From JBLIAZ01 sp047632015 (lineage in GTDB: Bacteria; Bacteroidota; Bacteroidia; Flavobacteriales_C; GCA-002722245): a DNA stretch of 10,905 nt. Shown here piece by piece: positions 6,754 through 10,905 of this stretch. A program made the translations under genes and the position numbers. Where the stretch lies: contig JBLIBC010000067.1 of assembly GCA_047632015.1 (NCBI GenBank), forward strand, positions 1 to 10,905. The letters run 5' to 3'. Under the pieces are notes generated by a model. That model was not told where the DNA came from. It saw nothing but the letters and a program-made list of their open reading frames with translations, and did not search any database. Within the stretch, counting starts at the first letter, position 1. Every line of letters begins with the position of its first letter.

Positions 6754-8054
6754 TTTTCCCCGTAAACTATTAGCTTTTCAAAAACACTCCTCCATCCTTT
6801 CCATATACCCTCATTGTTAAGTGATTCATTGTGCCAAGTTGATATGAATGTGCCATTTACTTTTTTCACTTCGTCTACTAATCCTTTCAAATGCTCCAAT
6901 GCTACTTCAGGGTCTACCCCCATATAATATTGCAAAGTTGAATCCATTACAGCAAACGGATGAATTAACAAACTAGTCTCTATTTCAAGATCTAAATCGT
7001 AAAAATAATAAGGAGTGCACAATCCTGATCTAAATCCGTAGTGACTTGCATACCCCATTGTGTAATCGTTTAGTATATCTAAATCAATTAAATTCCTGTA
7101 AGTGTCAGGGAACTGAAGTTGTAAAAAATGTTGCCTACTTTGGGTAATCTCCTTTTTTAGTATTGGTGATAAGCGAACCACTTCTTTTTCAAGTTGCGCA
7201 AAAGAAGTCCTTGCTCCATATGATGGATGCACCCCAACCTGAGCATAATCAGCTAAGTGACGAATCAACGCCTGCAATCGCATGTTACTAATAGGAACGT
7301 TTTTATCATTTTTACCATAATCTCCTAACAGTAAAAAGTATATAAACTTAGCTTTATATTTTTGAATAATATCCAACTGATACTCATAGGTATCGTATGG
7401 GTCTTTTGCTTTACCTAGCAACACCATCGTCCTTTTCAAAATAGATTTTACGTTAAACGACAGCACGTCATTTAAATAACCAGCAATACTTCTTACAAAC
7501 CCTTTCTCACCATATAAATAAGCATTATCAATATCAATGGTCGTAATGAATTCATATTTCCGAGCGGATCTTGATAACTCTGGAAACCTCTTTTTTAGTG
7601 AATCCCAAAACTTTTCACACCATATATTAACCACCGGCTTTTTTAACAAATTATGCTGATTTGCCACTGATTGTTCCGCCTCGAACCTGTTGTACTCGTC
7701 TCTTTTATGAGGTAAGTACTCCTCGTACCGAACAGTAAAATAAAATGAAGCTGCAAAGACATCGAATTCAAAATCAGCCCTTTTAGAGCACGAAAAAAAA
7801 GCTTTCGTTCCCTCCCAGTCAAAAGCAGTTAATTCTTGTTCAACGATTCCGTTTTCAAAAAGTAATGGGTGTGATTGAACCAAAAACTCATCGTCTACAC
7901 TGTGAGTTTGATAGGCAAATTTAGGACCTTCAAAAGCTTCAAACTCCTCCTGATTAGTAGTTATTCGAAAGGTTGTTTGAATAATATCTCGCAACACTAA
8001 GTTAACAGCATAATTCAGCCGGCTTGTGGTTTTTTGTACGAAAATCAACAACAT
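6750..8054 (-). CDS. Polysaccharide deacetylase-like (NodB-related) protein
   Basis: This 434-residue protein is of the Bacteroidota polysaccharide-deacetylase-like type, with a separate N-terminal domain (about 1-160) and a carbohydrate-esterase-like barrel (about 165-430). It has no signal peptide, so it probably acts in the cytoplasm. Visible motifs are TTIDIDNA (171-178, Asp174 and Asp176, motif 1), VGVHPSYGA (273-281, His276, motif 2), SRQHFLQ (306-312), FRSGLCTP (341-348, motif 3) and STWHNE (405-410, His408). The second His of the classical HxxxH motif 2 is missing (Gly280), which I believe is common in this subfamily. It likely removes an acetyl group from a lipid-linked or nucleotide-linked sugar or glycan, but this is inferred. 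It starts 10 nt after wecB and overlaps the acyltransferase gene by 4 nt, so the three form an operon. Confidence 0.78.
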   Translation of the reverse strand: MLLIFVQKTTSRLNYAVNLVLRDIIQTTFRITTNQEEFEAFEGPKFAYQTHSVDDEFLVQSHPLLFENGIVEQELTAFDWEGTKAFFSCSKRADFEFDVFAASFYFTVRYEEYLPHKRDEYNRFEAEQSVANQHNLLKKPVVNIWCEKFWDSLKKRFPELSRSARKYEFITTIDIDNAYLYGEKGFVRSIAGYLNDVLSFNVKSILKRTMVLLGKAKDPYDTYEYQLDIIQKYKAKFIYFLLLGDYGKNDKNVPISNMRLQALIRHLADYAQVGVHPSYGARTSFAQLEKEVVRLSPILKKEITQSRQHFLQLQFPDTYRNLIDLDILNDYTMGYASHYGFRSGLCTPYYFYDLDLEIETSLLIHPFAVMDSTLQYYMGVDPEVALEHLKGLVDEVKKVNGTFISTWHNESLNNEGIWKGWRSVFEKLIVYGEK

Positions 8055-8064
8055 TTTTTGCGTT

Positions 8065-9204
8065 TTAAATAGTACTTAATATTTTTTCACAAATGAATTC
8101 AGCAGCTTTACCATTTCCGAAAATTTCAGTGAATTCACAATCCGAAGATTGTAATTTTTGATGAGCCTGAATTATTTTTTCCTTGTTCGCCCCTACAGTT
8201 ATAGCAGCTCCTTGCTCTACAATTTCAACCCATTCAGTTTCCTCTCTTAAAATAACACAACATTTATTAAAAAAGTACGCTTCTTTTTGCACTCCACCAG
8301 AATCACTAATTACCATACTAGCATGCTTCTCGAGTTTAATCATGTCTAAAAAAGAGACAGGAGGAATAAATAAAATATTTTCACTCATTTCGTCATAAAA
8401 ATCTTGAGACAGTAATTCGGATATTTTATTTTTAGTTCTTGGATGAATTGGGAAAACCACTTTGATGTTATCTGACTGGGCAATTTCATTCAACGCTTCC
8501 AATATCGATTTTAAATTCTCCTTTTTATCAGTGTTAGATGGTCTATGAACAGTACTCAAAATGTATTCGTTACTAGACACACCTACATCCTCTAAAACAG
8601 TTGATTGCTCATCAGCCTTCTCTGAAAAATAAATACTGTTGTCGTACATGATATCACCACAATGATAAATCTTAGGACTATTCAAGGCAGCCTTTTCGTT
8701 CTTATCTTCCATGGAAAAACCTTCAGCAACCAAATTATTGATTCCCGAAACTGTAGGCGAAAAAAGTAAAGTGCTGAAGTGATCTGTTGCAATCCTGTTA
8801 ATTTCTTCAGGCATTCTTTTATTAAACGACCTTAAGCCAGCCTCAATATGAATGACTGGCACATGTAGTTTAACAGCTGCTAAACTCCCTGCAATTGTTG
8901 AGTTTGTATCCCCATACACTACTACTCCATCTGGCTTTTCATTAATTATTAAATCTTCGATAGCGGTAAGCATTTCACTTGTTTGAGCTCCATGCGAACC
9001 GGAGCCAACAGATAACTGATAATCTGGATTTGGAATCCCTAACTCTTCAAAAAAAACTGCGGACATGTTTTCGTCGTAGTGTTGACCTGTGTGGACAAGC
9101 ACTTCTTTTAGCTCTGTTTTATAATTATTTTTAATAGCTCTACTAATTGCAGCTGCTTTAATTATTTGAGGACGAGCGCCAATGATGGTTAGGATTTTTT
9201 TCAT
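8065..9204 (-). CDS. wecB: UDP-N-acetylglucosamine 2-epimerase (non-hydrolysing)
   Basis: This 379-residue cytoplasmic enzyme interconverts UDP-GlcNAc and UDP-ManNAc, feeding ManNAc-type sugars into surface polysaccharides. The length is normal and the GT-B fold motifs are all there: GARPQIIK (9-16), VHTGQHYD (37-44), GDTNST (98-103, Asp99), HIEAGLRSFNKRMPEE (119-134, Glu121 and Glu134), STVHRPSN (217-224, His220), PIHPRT (252-257) and SDSGGVQKEA (300-309, Glu308), followed by REETEW (320-325). These match the E. coli WecB catalytic residues in order, and the REETEWVE block separates it from the hydrolysing NeuC type. It is the first gene of the operon with the deacetylase-like and acyltransferase-like genes, and is divergent from rpoN. 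No glycosyltransferase is present in the window to tell which glycan is made. Confidence 0.94.
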   Translation of the reverse strand: MKKILTIIGARPQIIKAAAISRAIKNNYKTELKEVLVHTGQHYDENMSAVFFEELGIPNPDYQLSVGSGSHGAQTSEMLTAIEDLIINEKPDGVVVYGDTNSTIAGSLAAVKLHVPVIHIEAGLRSFNKRMPEEINRIATDHFSTLLFSPTVSGINNLVAEGFSMEDKNEKAALNSPKIYHCGDIMYDNSIYFSEKADEQSTVLEDVGVSSNEYILSTVHRPSNTDKKENLKSILEALNEIAQSDNIKVVFPIHPRTKNKISELLSQDFYDEMSENILFIPPVSFLDMIKLEKHASMVISDSGGVQKEAYFFNKCCVILREETEWVEIVEQGAAITVGANKEKIIQAHQKLQSSDCEFTEIFGNGKAAEFICEKILSTI

Positions 9205-9390
9205 TGAAACAAAGTTAATACATTACATCAAATTGCCGTAGATTGGTCATATATATTGTCTTCAAAACAAGTTTCGAATTTAATTTTGGTATCACTTTTG
9301 AATAAGACAAGTTAACGCTTGACAAAATAATTCGTTTTTAGCGAACTATTTGAGCATTTATACCGTAATTAAACTAAAGACCTAAACGCT
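9205..9390. promoter_or_regulatory. Divergent promoter region wecB / rpoN
   Basis: This 186-bp AT-rich spacer between two divergent starts must drive both units. For rpoN, TAATTTTG (9281-9288) matches TAnnTTTG exactly, with a TTG at 9256-9258 and a 22-nt gap, predicting a leader of about 95 nt. A second option is TTGACA (9319-9324), 20 nt before ACTATTTG (9345-9352), a poorer -7 match. For wecB, the minus strand reads TAACTTTG at 9210-9217, an exact -7 match, but so close to the ATG that the mRNA would be nearly leaderless. I see no sigma-54 -24/-12 site and no clear operator. Confidence 0.35.
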
Positions 9391-10842
9391 ATGTTAAAAC
9401 AAACCTTACAACACAGTTTACAGCAAAAATTATCACCGCAGCAAATTCAATTGATGAAACTGCTTCAAGTACCTACAACGGAACTTGAACAGCGAGTAAA
9501 GGAAGAATTGGAAAGCAACCCCGCTTTAGAGGAAGGAAATGATGAGGAAGAAAAAATTGCTGATAACAGTGCCGATACTGATAGAGACGAGGAAAACTCA
9601 AGAGACGACTTTGATTTGTCTCAATATATATCAGACGACGAAACGCCATCCTATAAAACGAGAGCAAACAACACCAGTGCCGACGACGACGAAAAAAGTA
9701 TCCCTTTATCCATGGGTAAATCATTTCATGAAGTATTAATGGGTCAGCTTGGGGAGCAAAAACTAGATGAAAATGAAAGAATCATTGCTGAACATTTAGT
9801 GGGTAATTTTGATGACGCTGGGTACTTAAGACGTGATTTAGAATCAATTTGTGACGATCTGGTTTTTTACCAAAACATTTCCACGACAGTTAACCAATTA
9901 GCTGGGCTCCTTAAGCAAATACAAAACTTTGACCCTGCAGGCGTGGGAGCAAGAGATTTACAAGAATGTTTACTGATTCAAATCAAAAGGAAGAGAAAAT
10001 CAACCGAATCGATATCCTTAGCACAAACATTATTGGAGGATTGCTTTGACGAGATTACAAAGAAACATTACTCAAAAATCATCAAACGAAAAGAAATTAC
10101 TGAGGAACAATTAAAGGATGCTGTGGCCGAAATATTAAAACTGAACCCGAAGCCAGGGAATTCAATGAATGAAACTCAAAGAACTGCTCAAACAATTATA
10201 CCTGATTTCATGATCAGCTATCAAAATGGCAATCTTGATCTTACTTTAAATGGCAGGAATGCTCCTGAGTTAAAAATAAGTCGTGAGTATTCAAACTTAC
10301 TTAAAGCATACTCTGCTAATAAAAAAGGAGCTAACAAGTCGCAAAAGGACGCTGTGCTTTTTGTAAAGCAAAAACTGGATGCTGCAAAATGGTTCATTGA
10401 TGCAATTCGTCAAAGGCAAAATACGCTTTTAACAACCATGCAAACCATCATTAACTATCAGCATGAATACTTTGTTGACGGGGATGAAACCAAGTTAAAA
10501 CCTATGATTTTAAAGGATATAGCAGACATTGTAAAAATGGATATCTCCACCATATCAAGAGTTGCTAACTCAAAGTACATTCAAACTCATTTTGGAACAT
10601 TCTTATTAAAAACGTTTTTTTCTGAGAGCATGCAAAATGATAAAGGAGAAGAAATTTCTACACGTGAAATCAAAAAAATTCTGCAAGACACTGTCGATGG
10701 TGAAAACAAAAAGAAACCATACACTGATGAAAAGCTGAAAGACGTGCTAAAAGAAAAGGGATACATACTAGCTAGAAGGACAGTAGCCAAGTACCGGGAA
10801 CAATTAAGTATTCCAGTTGGAAGATTAAGAAAAGAAATTTAA
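9391..10842 (+). CDS. rpoN: RNA polymerase sigma-54 factor
   Basis: This 483-residue sigma-54 binds core RNA polymerase and recognises -24/-12 promoters that need an AAA+ activator to open. Region I is the Gln- and Leu-rich start (1-47, QTLQHSLQQKLSPQQIQLMKLL being typical, ending ELESNPALEE). Region II is a strongly acidic linker (about 48-105). The core-binding domain follows (about 115-310, with NFDPAGVGARDLQECL at 179-194). The DNA-binding part has a helix-turn-helix around 375-392 (DIADIVKMDISTISR) and the perfect RpoN box ARRTVAKYRE at 461-470. The length is normal and nothing is broken. It ends in tandem stops TAATAG. No sigma-54 activator gene lies in the window, so its regulon cannot be inferred here. 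It is divergent from wecB. Confidence 0.97.
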   Translation: MLKQTLQHSLQQKLSPQQIQLMKLLQVPTTELEQRVKEELESNPALEEGNDEEEKIADNSADTDRDEENSRDDFDLSQYISDDETPSYKTRANNTSADDDEKSIPLSMGKSFHEVLMGQLGEQKLDENERIIAEHLVGNFDDAGYLRRDLESICDDLVFYQNISTTVNQLAGLLKQIQNFDPAGVGARDLQECLLIQIKRKRKSTESISLAQTLLEDCFDEITKKHYSKIIKRKEITEEQLKDAVAEILKLNPKPGNSMNETQRTAQTIIPDFMISYQNGNLDLTLNGRNAPELKISREYSNLLKAYSANKKGANKSQKDAVLFVKQKLDAAKWFIDAIRQRQNTLLTTMQTIINYQHEYFVDGDETKLKPMILKDIADIVKMDISTISRVANSKYIQTHFGTFLLKTFFSESMQNDKGEEISTREIKKILQDTVDGENKKKPYTDEKLKDVLKEKGYILARRTVAKYREQLSIPVGRLRKEI

Positions 10843-10844
10843 TA

Positions 10845-10898
10845 GCCTTCTGCGCTTCTTAAGCGCACTTAATTGCGGAGTGTCCAATCAAGGCCTTT
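10845..10898 (+). terminator. Possible hairpin terminator after rpoN
   Basis: TGCGCTT (10851-10857) and AAGCGCA (10861-10867) form a perfect 7-bp GC-containing stem with a 3-nt loop, just after the rpoN stop. An outer pair, GCCTT (10845-10849) with AAGGC (10890-10894), could enclose it and is followed by CTTTT. There is no long T-run directly after the inner stem, so termination is uncertain, and the window ends before the next gene. Confidence 0.4.
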
Positions 10899-10905
10899 TA
10901 AGTAA

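Noticed and set aside
9473..9739. Two open frames opposite or out of frame with rpoN region II (83 and 66 codons).
   Set aside because: They lie inside the acidic, low-complexity part of rpoN, have unlikely composition and no independent start context; they are shadows.
10843..10905. Start of another gene after rpoN.
   Set aside because: The 63 bases hold a hairpin and no convincing start codon with an open frame to the edge.

Overview
This is an AT-rich window that reads as chromosome of a member of the Bacteroidota, most likely Flavobacteriales-like. Several things point there: a GldA-type gliding ABC ATPase, a 417-residue MetK, starts with A-rich leaders and no clear Shine-Dalgarno sequence, and candidate promoters of the TAnnTTTG type. 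All nine intact genes and one partial gene are tightly packed. There is no tRNA, rRNA, CRISPR array, insertion sequence or phage gene that I can see.

Layout. At 1-1544 (minus) lie two tandem, overlapping, paralogous lipoprotein genes of no assigned function, the second running off the left edge. At 1676-3374 (minus) is a tightly overlapped housekeeping operon, transcribed rsgA-dtd-mazG: ribosome-assembly GTPase, D-aminoacyl-tRNA deacylase and MazG-like nucleotide pyrophosphohydrolase. A 79-bp divergent spacer separates it from gldA (plus), followed by metK (plus). A perfect 48-nt palindrome at 5743-5790 is a bidirectional terminator between metK and the convergent operon at 5863-9204. That operon (minus) is transcribed wecB, polysaccharide-deacetylase-like gene, FemAB/GNAT-like acyltransferase gene, and looks like a small surface-glycan module. 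A 186-bp divergent spacer then precedes rpoN (sigma-54, plus), which ends 63 bases before the right edge.

The most interesting part is the lipoprotein pair. Both proteins look like secreted metzincin-type metalloproteases in which the zinc-binding HExxH helix has been kept in shape but lost all its catalytic residues: AQFLS in one and YQVLQ in the other, at the same residue numbers 212-216 and each followed by LFGA. That reading rests on pattern resemblance and has not been confirmed by a database search. If right, this is a tandem pair of outer-surface or periplasmic pseudoproteases. The rest of the window is ordinary core-genome content.
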